Shown piece by piece: positions 25,097 through 34,300 of a stretch of 64,000 nt of DNA (the first letter of the stretch is position 1; each line of letters opens with the position of its first letter). The notes beneath the pieces are model-generated. The model was not told the DNA's origin, made no database searches, and was given only the letters and a program-made list of their open reading frames with translations. A program made the translations under genes and the position numbers. The stretch is from Prevotella sp. UBA2711 (GTDB taxonomy: Bacteria > Bacteroidota > Bacteroidia > Bacteroidales > Bacteroidaceae): the NCBI GenBank assembly GCA_002354095.1, contig DEKX01000019.1:137148-201147 (forward strand). The letters are read 5' to 3'.

Positions 25097-27661
25097 ATGA
25101 CAAGATTCAGACAATTCATCATAGGCGTATTCTGTTTGTTGGGTTTGCAACTTCATGCCCAACAGATTACAGGCTATGTCACAGATGCTGAGACAGGCGA
25201 CAGTATTCCTTATGCCAGTGTGGTTTATAAGGGACACCATATCTCTGTCATTTCTAACGGCGAGGGTCGCTATGTCATTGATCGCCACAACGGCTGGAAC
25301 ATCACGTTCAGTGCCGTTGGTTACAAGACGCGTATCATTCCTGTCAACGCAAAGACGAAAGCCAAGCTGAATATCGCCCTGAAACCCGACAAGCAGATGT
25401 TGGCAGAGGTTACTGTCAAGTCTAAGAGAAGTCGTTACAGCCGAAAGAACAATCCTGCCGTAGAACTGATGAAGCGGGTGGTGGAGGCCAAGAAAAAAAC
25501 CGATTTGAGTATTAATGATTACTATCAATACAGCAAATACGAGAAGATAACAACTTCACTCAATGATCTGAAGCCTGAACAGTTGGAGACAGGTCCGTTT
25601 AAGAAACATCCTTGGCTGGTTGAACAGGTGGAGACCAGCAGTACCACCGGAAAACTGATTCTCCCTGTGAGTGTCGATGAAACGGTATCGCAGAAAGTGT
25701 ACCGTAAGGACCCGCATGCTGAGAAGACCATTATCCAGGGACAGTCATCAAAGGGTGTTAACAATATCTTCCAAACGGGCGATATTGTCAATACGGTCAT
25801 CAAGGATGTGTTTACTGATATCGACCTTTATCAGGATCATATCCGTTTGCTCCAGTATCCCTTTATCTCTCCGATTTCCAAGGAGGGAATCGCCTTCTAC
25901 CGCTATTATATTGAGGATACACTGGCTATTGAACGCGACAGTGTGATACATCTTCATTTCCTGCCAAATAACCAGAACGACATGGGATTCCGTGGCGATT
26001 TGTATATCCTGAAGGATTCTACGCTCCATGTGCGTCGCTGTGAGATGACTATTCCTAAGCAGAGTAATGTCAACTTTGTGAAGAATGTGAAGATTCTGCA
26101 GGAGTATGAGAAATTGCCCAACGGCCAGTGGGTGCTGACTAAGGACGATATGTCAACGGAACTGGAACTGCTGAGCTTCCTGCGTCAGTTGAATGTGACG
26201 CGTACCACCCGTATGAAAGACTATGCCTTTGACCCGATACCGAAGAAACTGTTCCGAGGTATGGCAAGTAAGGTGACAGAAGCCGATGCCGAAATGCGCG
26301 ACGAAGCCTTCTGGAATCAGTACCGACAGGTGGAACTCACCAAGAGTGAAGGCTCGATGGACAAGTTCATTCATCGCATTGAGAACATCAAGGGCATGAA
26401 GTACGTTATTTTCGGGCTCAAGGCTTTGTTTGAGAATTCTATCGAGACCAGTACGCCCAACTATATTGATATCTGTCCCGTCAATACGATTCTCAGTCAT
26501 AACTACGTTGATGGTTTGCGTAGCCGACTCAGTGTAAAGACAACGGCCAATCTCTTCAAGCATTTCTTCCTCTCCGGCTACTATGGTCGCGGATGGGGCA
26601 GCCATCAGAACTACTATAATGTGGAGTTTACCTACTCGCTGAATGCCAAGAAGTATTTGCCGCATGAATTCCCACGCCGTACCATCACGATACAGTCAGG
26701 ACGTGATGTCTGTTCACCCTTCGACCGCTTCATGGATACCGATAAGGATAACTTCATGGTGGCACTGAAGTGGGCAGATACCGACAAGATGATGTATTAT
26801 AATCGACAGCAGGTAACCTTCGATTATGAGACTGATTGGGGACTAAAAGCTACACTGATAGGTAAGTTGGAGGAAAACGAAGCATGTGGCAAGATGTCTT
26901 TCCGTACACTGGATATGGCTCCTCGCGAAGAGTTCCTGCGCACTGGTAATCATGAATATCTCCGTACCACCGAGGTGTCGGCTAAGTTGCGTTATGCTCC
27001 AGGCGAGACCTATATCAATAATAAATTGCGCCGTCGCGTCATTAACCTCGATGCTCCAGTGTTCAGCCTGTCACATACCATGGGCTTCAATGGTGTCTTT
27101 GGCGGACAGTATTCCTATAATTACACGGAACTCCATATCTACAAGCGTTTTTGGCTGAGTAGCTGGGGTAAACTGGATATTTCGCTGAAGGGTGGAATGC
27201 AGTGGAATCAGGTACCTTATCCCCTGCTCATCTTCCCTGCTGCCAACCAGTCGTATATCATTCTCCCTGAGACATTCAACTTGATTAATACGATGGAGTT
27301 TCTCAACGACCGCTTTGCGTCGCTGATGGTATCATGGGACCTCAATGGTAAGATTTTCAATCGCATACCATTGCTCAAAAAACTCCATTGGCGTGAATAC
27401 ATCGGTGTGCGTATGCTGTGGGGCGAGCTCTCTGACAAGAATAACCCCTACCTGCCTGAGAATGCAGGTAATAACCGTCTGATGTACTTCCCTGTAGGCA
27501 GCCATGTCATGAACCCAGACCGTCCCTATGCTGAAATCGTTCTGGGCATCCATAACATTTTCAAGTTCTTCCATGTGGAGTATGTGCGTCGGTTGAATTA
27601 CAACGAATTGCCGACGAGTCCAAAGTGGGGCATGCGCTATGTGATAGCGTTTAGCTTTTAG
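25097..27661 (+). CDS. DUF5686 outer-membrane protein with carboxypeptidase-like regulatory domain
   Basis: An 854-residue envelope protein: signal peptide (MTRFRQFIIGVFCLLGLQLHA), a carboxypeptidase-like beta-sandwich (ITGYVTDAETGDSIPYASVVYKG ... ALKPDKQMLAEVTVK) at about residues 25-115, then the long DUF5686 region ending in beta-strand-rich sequence with a C-terminal Phe (MRYVIAFSF), as in outer-membrane barrels. DUF5686 proteins occur widely in Bacteroidota without a proven role. Being last in the ketosynthase-ACP-MMPL-LolA operon, it may insert or display the product at the outer membrane; this is inference from position. Confidence 0.8.
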   Translation: MTRFRQFIIGVFCLLGLQLHAQQITGYVTDAETGDSIPYASVVYKGHHISVISNGEGRYVIDRHNGWNITFSAVGYKTRIIPVNAKTKAKLNIALKPDKQMLAEVTVKSKRSRYSRKNNPAVELMKRVVEAKKKTDLSINDYYQYSKYEKITTSLNDLKPEQLETGPFKKHPWLVEQVETSSTTGKLILPVSVDETVSQKVYRKDPHAEKTIIQGQSSKGVNNIFQTGDIVNTVIKDVFTDIDLYQDHIRLLQYPFISPISKEGIAFYRYYIEDTLAIERDSVIHLHFLPNNQNDMGFRGDLYILKDSTLHVRRCEMTIPKQSNVNFVKNVKILQEYEKLPNGQWVLTKDDMSTELELLSFLRQLNVTRTTRMKDYAFDPIPKKLFRGMASKVTEADAEMRDEAFWNQYRQVELTKSEGSMDKFIHRIENIKGMKYVIFGLKALFENSIETSTPNYIDICPVNTILSHNYVDGLRSRLSVKTTANLFKHFFLSGYYGRGWGSHQNYYNVEFTYSLNAKKYLPHEFPRRTITIQSGRDVCSPFDRFMDTDKDNFMVALKWADTDKMMYYNRQQVTFDYETDWGLKATLIGKLEENEACGKMSFRTLDMAPREEFLRTGNHEYLRTTEVSAKLRYAPGETYINNKLRRRVINLDAPVFSLSHTMGFNGVFGGQYSYNYTELHIYKRFWLSSWGKLDISLKGGMQWNQVPYPLLIFPAANQSYIILPETFNLINTMEFLNDRFASLMVSWDLNGKIFNRIPLLKKLHWREYIGVRMLWGELSDKNNPYLPENAGNNRLMYFPVGSHVMNPDRPYAEIVLGIHNIFKFFHVEYVRRLNYNELPTSPKWGMRYVIAFSF

Positions 27662-27674
27662 CTGCTACCAGCGT

Positions 27675-28229
27675 TTAACTATTCGACGAAGCCTTGTGCA
27701 TTTTGCGCAGGGCTTTGTCGCGTATTTGGCGTACACGCTCGCGCTTTAGTCCCATAGCCTGACCAATCTCTGCCATCGTCTTGTGCTCCTCGTCAATACC
27801 GAAGAAAGCCTTGATGACAGTCTGTTCGCGTTCGTTCAGTGTAACGATGGCGCTCAGCATATCGTCCGACAGCGCGTTCTGTTCCACCGCAGCATCGGCT
27901 TTAGGCGCATCTTTATCTTCCAGCACATTCAGCAGCGTGTAGTTGTTCTTCGAACCTACAGGCAGTGATTCGTCCGTTGAGAGTACAGGAACCTCGCCCG
28001 TCACTTTACGGATAGCCTCCTCTATGGCATGGCGAATATAAGGCGCAGCAAACGTCACAAAAGGCTTGCCACGGCTGGCATCGAATTTTTCTGCAGCCTT
28101 AATCATACCGATGCTACCCTCACTTACCAGATCGTCGGTAGTAAGTAATTCACAAGTGTACTGGCGAGCCAGCGTCACCACATAACCCATATTCTTGCTG
28201 ACGAGTTCGTCGCGTAGTTTCTTATCCAT
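27675..28229 (-). CDS. Sigma-70 family RNA polymerase sigma factor (small, regions 2 and 4)
   Basis: A 184-residue sigma factor lacking region 1. Region 2 has MGYVVTLARQYTCELLTTDDLVSEGSIGMIKAAEKFDASRGKPFVTFAAPYIRHAIEEAI, the core-binding and -10 melting segments of primary-like sigmas rather than ECF factors; region 4 ends TMAEIGQAMGLKRERVRQIRDKALRKM, the usual helix-turn-helix. Region 3 is short. The start is set at 28229 because the -7 box at 28237-28244 lies inside a longer N-terminal extension. The mRNA should therefore be leaderless or almost so. It sits beside hsp20 with a terminator between them; a stress role is possible but unproven. Confidence 0.87.
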   Translation of the reverse strand: MDKKLRDELVSKNMGYVVTLARQYTCELLTTDDLVSEGSIGMIKAAEKFDASRGKPFVTFAAPYIRHAIEEAIRKVTGEVPVLSTDESLPVGSKNNYTLLNVLEDKDAPKADAAVEQNALSDDMLSAIVTLNEREQTVIKAFFGIDEEHKTMAEIGQAMGLKRERVRQIRDKALRKMHKASSNS

Positions 28230-28236
28230 ATGACGG

Positions 28237-28244
28237 CAAAGGTA
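28237..28244 (-). promoter_or_regulatory. -7 promoter box of the sigma factor gene
   Basis: TACCTTTG on the minus strand, followed by only 7 nt before the ATG. It fixes the start codon and predicts a leader of about 1-3 nt. Confidence 0.65.
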
Positions 28245-28245
28245 C

Positions 28246-28285
28246 AATAAAAAAGAAAGAAATCCAAATTTTCATCTGGATTTCT
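28246..28285 (-). terminator. Terminator of hsp20
   Basis: On the minus strand AGAAATCCA and TGGATTTCT pair around a 10-nt loop and are followed by TTCTTTTTT. It separates hsp20 from the sigma factor promoter. Confidence 0.8.
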
Positions 28286-28323
28286 TCTTTCTCCAATCTC
28301 CTCTTATGGGGATTTAACACAGG

Positions 28324-28749
28324 TCACGCAATTTCAATCATCCGTGATACCTTTGTTTCCTCCTTTTTCATCTTAGGCAGTACCACCGTCAGAATACCAT
28401 TCTCCACCTTAGCTGAGATGTGCTCACGGTCAACATCGTCAGGCAGCGAGTAGTTCTGCTGATAGTTGGTGTAGCTGAACTCACGGCGCAGGTAGTGCTG
28501 CTTTTTGTCCTCCTCCTTATGTTCCATCTTGTTCTCAATTGAGATGCTCAAGTTGCCGTCATCGTTGATGTGTACACGGCAATATTCCTTCTTAATACCT
28601 GGGGCAGCCACCTCCATGGTGTAATCTTCTGCACTCTCTTTGACATTCACGGCTGGTGCGGTAGTTGTAGCACACGACATCATGTCGTTATTGTTCATAA
28701 ACTCATCGAACACTGTTGGAAACCATCCATTTTTGAATACTGGTAACAT
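28324..28749 (-). CDS. Small heat-shock protein, Hsp20/alpha-crystallin family
   Basis: A 141-residue holdase chaperone. After an N-terminal segment (MLPVFKNGWFPTVFDEFMN) the alpha-crystallin domain starts at TAPAVNVKESAEDYTMEVAAPGIKKE and ends with the conserved GILTVVLPKMKKEE (the G-x-L motif). The C-terminus has the short MIEIA tail, an I-x-I-type motif that links dimers. A strong Shine-Dalgarno sequence (AGGAGG, 28757-28762) sits 7 nt from the ATG at 28747-28749 but only 1 nt from the ATG at 28753-28755, which is why I chose the inner start. An inverted repeat further upstream may be an operator. Confidence 0.92.
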   Translation of the reverse strand: MLPVFKNGWFPTVFDEFMNNNDMMSCATTTAPAVNVKESAEDYTMEVAAPGIKKEYCRVHINDDGNLSISIENKMEHKEEDKKQHYLRREFSYTNYQQNYSLPDDVDREHISAKVENGILTVVLPKMKKEETKVSRMIEIA

Positions 28750-28756
28750 AATCATA

Positions 28757-28762
28757 CCTCCT
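28757..28762 (-). promoter_or_regulatory. Strong Shine-Dalgarno site of hsp20
   Basis: AGGAGG on the minus strand. Nearly all other genes in the window lack such a site, in line with Bacteroidota habits; its 7-nt spacing selects the inner ATG. Confidence 0.7.
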
Positions 28763-28866
28763 AATTTTATTTTTTGTTTAACATTTTATTTTCTCTTAGG
28801 CTTCCAGTTCTTAGCTTTCCGCCTTCACTATACCCTTTTACAACTTGCGTGCCAATACATATCTAT

Positions 28867-28902
28867 CTGTCAGATTGACACCGTTTAGTGACAACCTGAC
28901 AG
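28867..28902. promoter_or_regulatory. Inverted repeat upstream of hsp20 (possible operator)
   Basis: The 11-bp arms CTGTCAGATTG and CAACCTGACAG (one mismatch) flank a 14-bp spacer. The inner parts add TGACA motifs. It is in the 367-bp region between alkD (ends 29129) and hsp20; the rest of that region is AT-rich with no other recognisable signal apart from a direct ACTGGGA repeat around 28914-28943. Confidence 0.5.
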
Positions 28903-29128
28903 GTAAGGTGCAACTGGGAGTTAACTGGGAATTGACTGGGAGCTGAGCCTATTTTTTAAATGAGGAAATATGCCTTTAACGAATCTGTTACTTCTGTTTT
29001 TTCCCTTCCGACATGATGCTATATTTCAACTGTAGCTTGATGAAGGGTTTAACATGGTCGTACATGCGCATGTAAGTTTTTTTGCTTTTTATGAATTATT
29101 TATTCTAAATGTATTCGTATTTTTTTTC

Positions 29129-29896
29129 TTACTGCATCCATTCCCGGCGTTCGGCATCGGACATTTTTTCGATGGCGTAACGCAGGGTGGTGCGTGGCAT
29201 CTCATGGACGTGTTGGCGAAGGAAGGAACGCAGGAGGTCCATAGAGACTCGTTTGCCCATTTCGCGCAACATCCATCCCACAGCCTTGTGCATCAGGTCG
29301 TGAGGGTGGTGCAGGTGCATCTCCGCATAGCGCAGACACCACGATGCATCGCCCTGTTGCGATGTCTTCCACGTGCAGACGATGCTCATACGCTGGCGCC
29401 ATAGGTTATCACTCAGTGCCAAGCGGTCAACGACCTGACGCTTATAATCGTCAGATCCGTCGCCCAGTAGAGTGGGTAACAGCAGCCAATGTCCCAGAAT
29501 CTTGGGCGCTGAAAGATCGACCAGGTCCCAGTTGTTGGCACATTCGGCATAGTCCAGATACAGGGTCAGAATAGTGTCGCGTTTCTTGATGGCTGTTACG
29601 TTATGCTCCATGCGTTTGGTGGCTTGTTGCTCGAACTGTGACACGAGGATGAGCAGTCCGCAGAGCCTCACTTCGTGCCAGCGTGACTTCAGCAGTGTTG
29701 GCACTTCCTTGAGAGGCAGGTCTCTCGCTTCCTTCACCACTTCGCGCGTCCGTGGCACTTTCAAACCCAAGAACTCGTCGCCCTCGCCATACTCGCCGCG
29801 TCCCGTTTTGAAAAAGCCCATGAGCACTCGCCGCTGCTCCTCATTACGCAGCGTTTCCATATATCCAATGATTTCCTTAGCTGTAGTCCTATTCAC
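29129..29896 (-). CDS. DNA alkylation repair protein, AlkD-like
   Basis: A 255-residue all-helical HEAT-repeat glycosylase family protein that removes alkylated purines. The N-terminus RVLMGFFKTGRGEYGEGDEFLGLKVPRTREVVKEA is the AlkD signature, followed by SRWHEVRLCGLLILVSQFEQ and CANNWDLVDLSAPKILGHWLL with the conserved Trp-Asp of the DNA-binding cleft, and HKAVGWMLREMGKR. The start codon is GTG (29894-29896): the next in-frame ATG would delete the first helix. The -7 box at 29902-29909 ends 5 nt before the GTG, so the transcript is probably leaderless. Confidence 0.88.
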   Translation of the reverse strand: MNRTTAKEIIGYMETLRNEEQRRVLMGFFKTGRGEYGEGDEFLGLKVPRTREVVKEARDLPLKEVPTLLKSRWHEVRLCGLLILVSQFEQQATKRMEHNVTAIKKRDTILTLYLDYAECANNWDLVDLSAPKILGHWLLLPTLLGDGSDDYKRQVVDRLALSDNLWRQRMSIVCTWKTSQQGDASWCLRYAEMHLHHPHDLMHKAVGWMLREMGKRVSMDLLRSFLRQHVHEMPRTTLRYAIEKMSDAERREWMQ

Positions 29897-29901
29897 GCCT
29901 G

Positions 29902-29909
29902 CAAAGGTA
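29902..29909 (-). promoter_or_regulatory. -7 promoter box of the alkD-like gene
   Basis: TACCTTTG on the minus strand, 5 nt before a GTG start codon. A TTTG at 29922-29925 is too close (12 bp) for the usual -33 spacing. Confidence 0.6.
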
Positions 29910-30034
29910 CAAACTTTCTTGCAAATATATTCATAATGGCAGAAAAAATATCCATAATGGCAGAATAGGAGTTGTTACAACCTAAAGTTTGTTAAATGTA
30001 AATGGACAATTCCATAAAAAAAGGAGAAAATTAG

Positions 30035-30042
30035 TACCTTTG
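30035..30042 (+). promoter_or_regulatory. -7 promoter box of the RND efflux operon
   Basis: TACCTTTG, followed by a leader of roughly 75-80 nt before the adaptor gene start. No repressor gene of the TetR or MarR type is next to the operon. Confidence 0.6.
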
Positions 30043-30124
30043 CCATTCAAAAACTGAAAAACAGACAATGTTTTTCGGCTGAGTGGTTATATTTAAGTTA
30101 AAGAAAAAATTAGATAAACTAGGT

Positions 30125-31285
30125 ATGAAAATGAAGAAATTTATGTTGTTAGCAGCCGTTGCTGCAGCACTTGTATCATGTGGAGGCGGCGGAGGTCGTC
30201 CAAGCTTTGGTGACAATGAGTACCCCGTTGTGACGGTGGGTACGTCAAATGCTGACATGCAATCTACCTATCCTGCCACTATCAAGGGTATGCAGGATGT
30301 GGAAATTCGTCCGAAGGTTCAGGGTTTTATTCTGCAAATCAATGTGAAAGAAGGTCAGACGGTTAGTGCCGGTCAGACACTTTTCGTACTTGATAACGCA
30401 ACCTATCAGGCACAGGTTCGTCAGGCTCAGGCAACCGTGAATACTGCTCAGCAGCAGGTGAACACAGCCCAGCTGACATTTGAGAATGCCAAGCAGTTGC
30501 ACGCCAACAAAGTGATAGGAGATTACGAGTTGAAGACTTCTGAGAATTCTTTTGAAAGTGCAAAAGCACAGTTGGCTCAAGCCAAGGCATCTTTGGCTTC
30601 AGCTCAGGAGATGCTGAGTTTCTGCTACGTGAAGAGTCCTGCCTCTGGAGTGGTAGGCACGCTGCCTTTCAAGAAGGGTGCTTTGGTCAGTGCCTCTAAT
30701 TCGCTGACTACGGTATCAAACATCTCGTCAATGGATGTATATTTCTCAGTGACGGAGAAAGATGCTATGGTCCTTTCGCAAAAGGGCTTGAGCAGTCTGC
30801 CCCCTGTAAAGTTGCAGTTGGCTGATGGCAGCATCTATACCAACGAGGGAACCGTAACGAAGATGAGTGGTGTGATAGACCAAGCTACAGGTAGCGTACA
30901 GCTGATTGCTTCTTTCGCCAATCCTGAAAAGAAGTTGAAGAGTGGTGGTGCCGGTACCATTATCATCCCACGTATTGCTTCTTCAGCCATTATCATTCCT
31001 CAGTCGTGTGTCATGGAGGTGCAGAACAAGAAGTTTGTCTATACCCTCGGCAAGGATAACAAGGTTGTTTATACAGAGATTAAGGTTGACCCACAGAATG
31101 ATGGCAACAACTATATCGTGACCGACGGTCTGAAAGCTGGTGACAAGTATGTGACCAATGGTGTCACGAAGTTGAGCGATGGTATGGAGATTGTACCCAT
31201 CACTCCAGAGCGCTATCAGCAGAAGATATCAGAGCAGGCCAAGGCCATGTCGGCAGGTGATATTGTAAATGCAATGAAGAAGTAA
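30125..31285 (+). CDS. RND efflux periplasmic adaptor (membrane fusion protein)
   Basis: A 386-residue lipoprotein adaptor. MKMKKFMLLAAVAAALVSCGGGGG is a lipoprotein signal with the lipidated Cys in VSC. Then come the beta-barrel/lipoyl start (TIKGMQDVEIRPKVQGFILQINVKEGQTVSAGQTLFVLD), a long alpha-hairpin rich in Ala/Gln (QVRQAQATVNTAQQQVNTAQLTF ... AKAQLAQAKASLASAQ), the second lipoyl half (VKSPASGVVGTLPFKKGALV) and a beta-barrel. It links the inner-membrane pump to the outer-membrane channel. It is first of a three-gene tripartite operon; an ATG at 30131 is a possible alternative start. Confidence 0.93.
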   Translation: MKMKKFMLLAAVAAALVSCGGGGGRPSFGDNEYPVVTVGTSNADMQSTYPATIKGMQDVEIRPKVQGFILQINVKEGQTVSAGQTLFVLDNATYQAQVRQAQATVNTAQQQVNTAQLTFENAKQLHANKVIGDYELKTSENSFESAKAQLAQAKASLASAQEMLSFCYVKSPASGVVGTLPFKKGALVSASNSLTTVSNISSMDVYFSVTEKDAMVLSQKGLSSLPPVKLQLADGSIYTNEGTVTKMSGVIDQATGSVQLIASFANPEKKLKSGGAGTIIIPRIASSAIIIPQSCVMEVQNKKFVYTLGKDNKVVYTEIKVDPQNDGNNYIVTDGLKAGDKYVTNGVTKLSDGMEIVPITPERYQQKISEQAKAMSAGDIVNAMKK

Positions 31286-31356
31286 AAAATTGAAAAGTTG
31301 AAAGCTTATCAGAACACTTCAGTCTTTCAATTCTTAAATTCTTAAATTCTAAAGAA

Positions 31357-34300
31357 ATGACTTTTACAACATTTATCAAACGCCCGGTGTTGTCGACGGT
31401 GATTTCTATCCTCATCGTCCTGCTGGGTTTCATTGGATTGGTTTCGCTGCCTGTTGAGCAGTACCCCAATATAGCACCTCCTACCGTAGCCGTGTGGACC
31501 AGTTACCCTGGTGCTGATGCCGAGACGGTAAAGAACTCCGTTATTACGCCACTGGAGGAAAGTATCAACGGTGTGGAGGGCATGGACTATATTTCCTCTA
31601 CGGCAGGTGCCGGATCTGCACAGATTAGCGTGTTGTTCCGCCAGGGTATGAACCCTGATATGTGTGCCGTCAACGTGCAGAACCGTGTCAGTCAGGCACA
31701 GGCGCTGTTGCCTGCCGAGGTGACACGTATCGGTGTGACGGTGACGAAGCGTCAGACATCACAGGTGCTGATGTTCACCTTGACATCTGACGGGCGTTAC
31801 GATGACGAGTTCCTGACGAACTATAACAACATCAACATCATTCCAGCCATCAAGCGTATTCAGGGTGTGGGTGACGTGCAGTCGCCTGGTCTGAAGACTT
31901 ACTCCATGCGTATCTGGCTGAAGCCCGATGTCATGAAACAGTACAACCTGATGCCTTCGGACATCAGTGGTGTGCTGGCTGAGCAGAACATTGAGGCGGC
32001 TCCTGGTACCTTCGGTGAGCAGTCGGATGTGGCATACGAATACAGTATGCGCTATACAGGTCGTCTGAAGACAGCAGAAGAATTCGGTAATATCATCATA
32101 TCGAATGATGCCAACGGACAGACACTGCGACTGAAGGATGTGGCTAAGATAGAACTGGGCGGACAGCAGTATTCAGTATCGATGAAGAACAACAACATCC
32201 CATCGGTACTGGGTATGGTGCAGCAGATTGCCGGTTCGAACGCTAACGAGATTGCCAAGCAGGTGAAAGCCGAACTGGAAGAGCAGGCAAAACTGTTCCC
32301 TCCAGGCATGACCTATAAAATCAACTACGATGTAACGGAGTTCCTCTATGCCAGTATCGAGGAGGTGGTGTTCACCCTGATATTCACCTTGATTCTGGTG
32401 TTCATCGTGATTTATGTGTTCCTGCAGGACTGGCGCTCGACGCTGATCCCGTTGATTGCCGTTCCTGTATCTCTGATTGGTACGTTCTTCTTCCTGTCAG
32501 TGTTCGGATTCTCCATCAACCTGCTGACGTTGTCGGCTTTGCTGTTGGCCATTGCCATTGTGGTGGATGATGCCATTGTGGTGGTGGAGGCAGTGCATGC
32601 GAAGCTCGACCAAGGTTATAAGAGTCCTCTGACGGCTTCCATTGATGCCATGAACGAAATTTCGGGTGCTATCATCTCCATCACCCTCGTGATGGCATCG
32701 GTGTTCATCCCCGTGTCGTTCATTGGTGGTACAAGCGGTTCGTTCTATCGCGAGTTCGGTGTGACCATGGCTGTCAGCATCTTTATCTCGGCCTTGAACG
32801 CCTTGACGCTGTCGCCAGCCCTGTGTGCTATCTTCCTGAAACCACACGATAAGGAAGGACACAAGAAAATGTCGCGCATCGACCGCTTCCATGCGTCGTT
32901 CAATACGGCTTACGAATCGGTACTTGGAAAATATAGAGGTATTGTAGAGAAACTGGTGAAAAAGCCTATAGCCATCGGTATCTCAGTCATTATAGGTATT
33001 GTGGTACTGATAGCAACGATGGCGGGTGCCAAGACAGGTCTGGTTCCTGATGAAGATACAGGTACTATCTTCTGTACCATCTCTATGCCACCTGCCACCT
33101 CTGTTGCCCGCACAACACAGGTGATTACCGAGGTTGACTCCATTCTGGCTGCCGACCCTGCTATTCAGAGCCGTGAGCAGATTCAAGGTTATAACTTCAT
33201 CGCAGGTTCCGGTTCCGACCAGGCTACGTTCATCATCAAGCTGAAACCCTTCGAGGAGCGTCAGAAAGGATTCTGGTGGAAGCTCAGCGGACTGTGGCAG
33301 GGGGACGGTATCTACCGTTTCTTCCTGAACCCATACGAGGCCAATGGCGTACTGGCTCAGATTTATCTGAAGACAGCCCATATCAAGGATGCCCAGATTC
33401 TGGCATTCGCACCGCCTATGATTCCTGGCTTCTCAGCCAACTCCGGTGTGTCGATTGTGATGCAGGACCGTACGGGTGGTAGCTTGAGCCGATTCTTCGA
33501 TGTGGTGAAGGAATATCTGGCAGAACTGAACAAACGTCCGGAGTTCCAGACGGCACAGACATCCTATAACCCGAACTATCCGCAGTATATGATTCATGTG
33601 GATGTGGGTAAGTGTAAGCAGGCTGGCATTTCGCCCAATCTGGTGCTGACCACCCTGCAGGGTTACTATGGTGGACTCTATGCCTCAAACTTCAATGCCT
33701 ACGGAAAACTCTATCGTGTCATGATTCAGGGTTCGCCTGAAACACGCATGACGCCAGAGTCGCTGAACAGCGTTTTTGTGCGTACCCCAGGCGGCATGTC
33801 GCCCGTGCAGGAGTTCTGCCGTATGGAGCGTGTCTATGGACCGTCCAATATTAACCGTTTCAACCTGTTTACGAGTATCAACGTGACGGCAACGGTAGCC
33901 AATGGCTATTCTACGGGTGATGCTATCAAGGCAGCTCAGGAAGTAGCAGCCGACATACTGCCTCAGGGTTACACCTACGAGTATTCAGGTCTGACCCGTG
34001 AGGAGGCTAAGGCTTCCAATACGACAGCCGTTATCTTCGCCCTGTGTATCATCTTCATCTATCTGATTCTGTCAGCGCAGTATGAGTCATACATCTTGCC
34101 ATTGGCTGTAGTACTCTCCGTACCGTTCGGTCTGGCAGGCTGTTTCCTCTTCACGATGCTGTTCGGTCACTCCAACGATATCTACATGCAGATCTCACTG
34201 ATTATGCTGATCGGTCTGTTGGCTAAGAACGCCATCCTGATTGTGCAGTTCGCCTTGGAGCGTCGTCAGACGGGTATGGCTATCTCGTGGTCAGCCATCC

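Noticed and set aside
28753..28755. First ATG of hsp20 as the start
   Set aside because: It is only 1 nt from the Shine-Dalgarno sequence; the ATG two codons later has ideal spacing.
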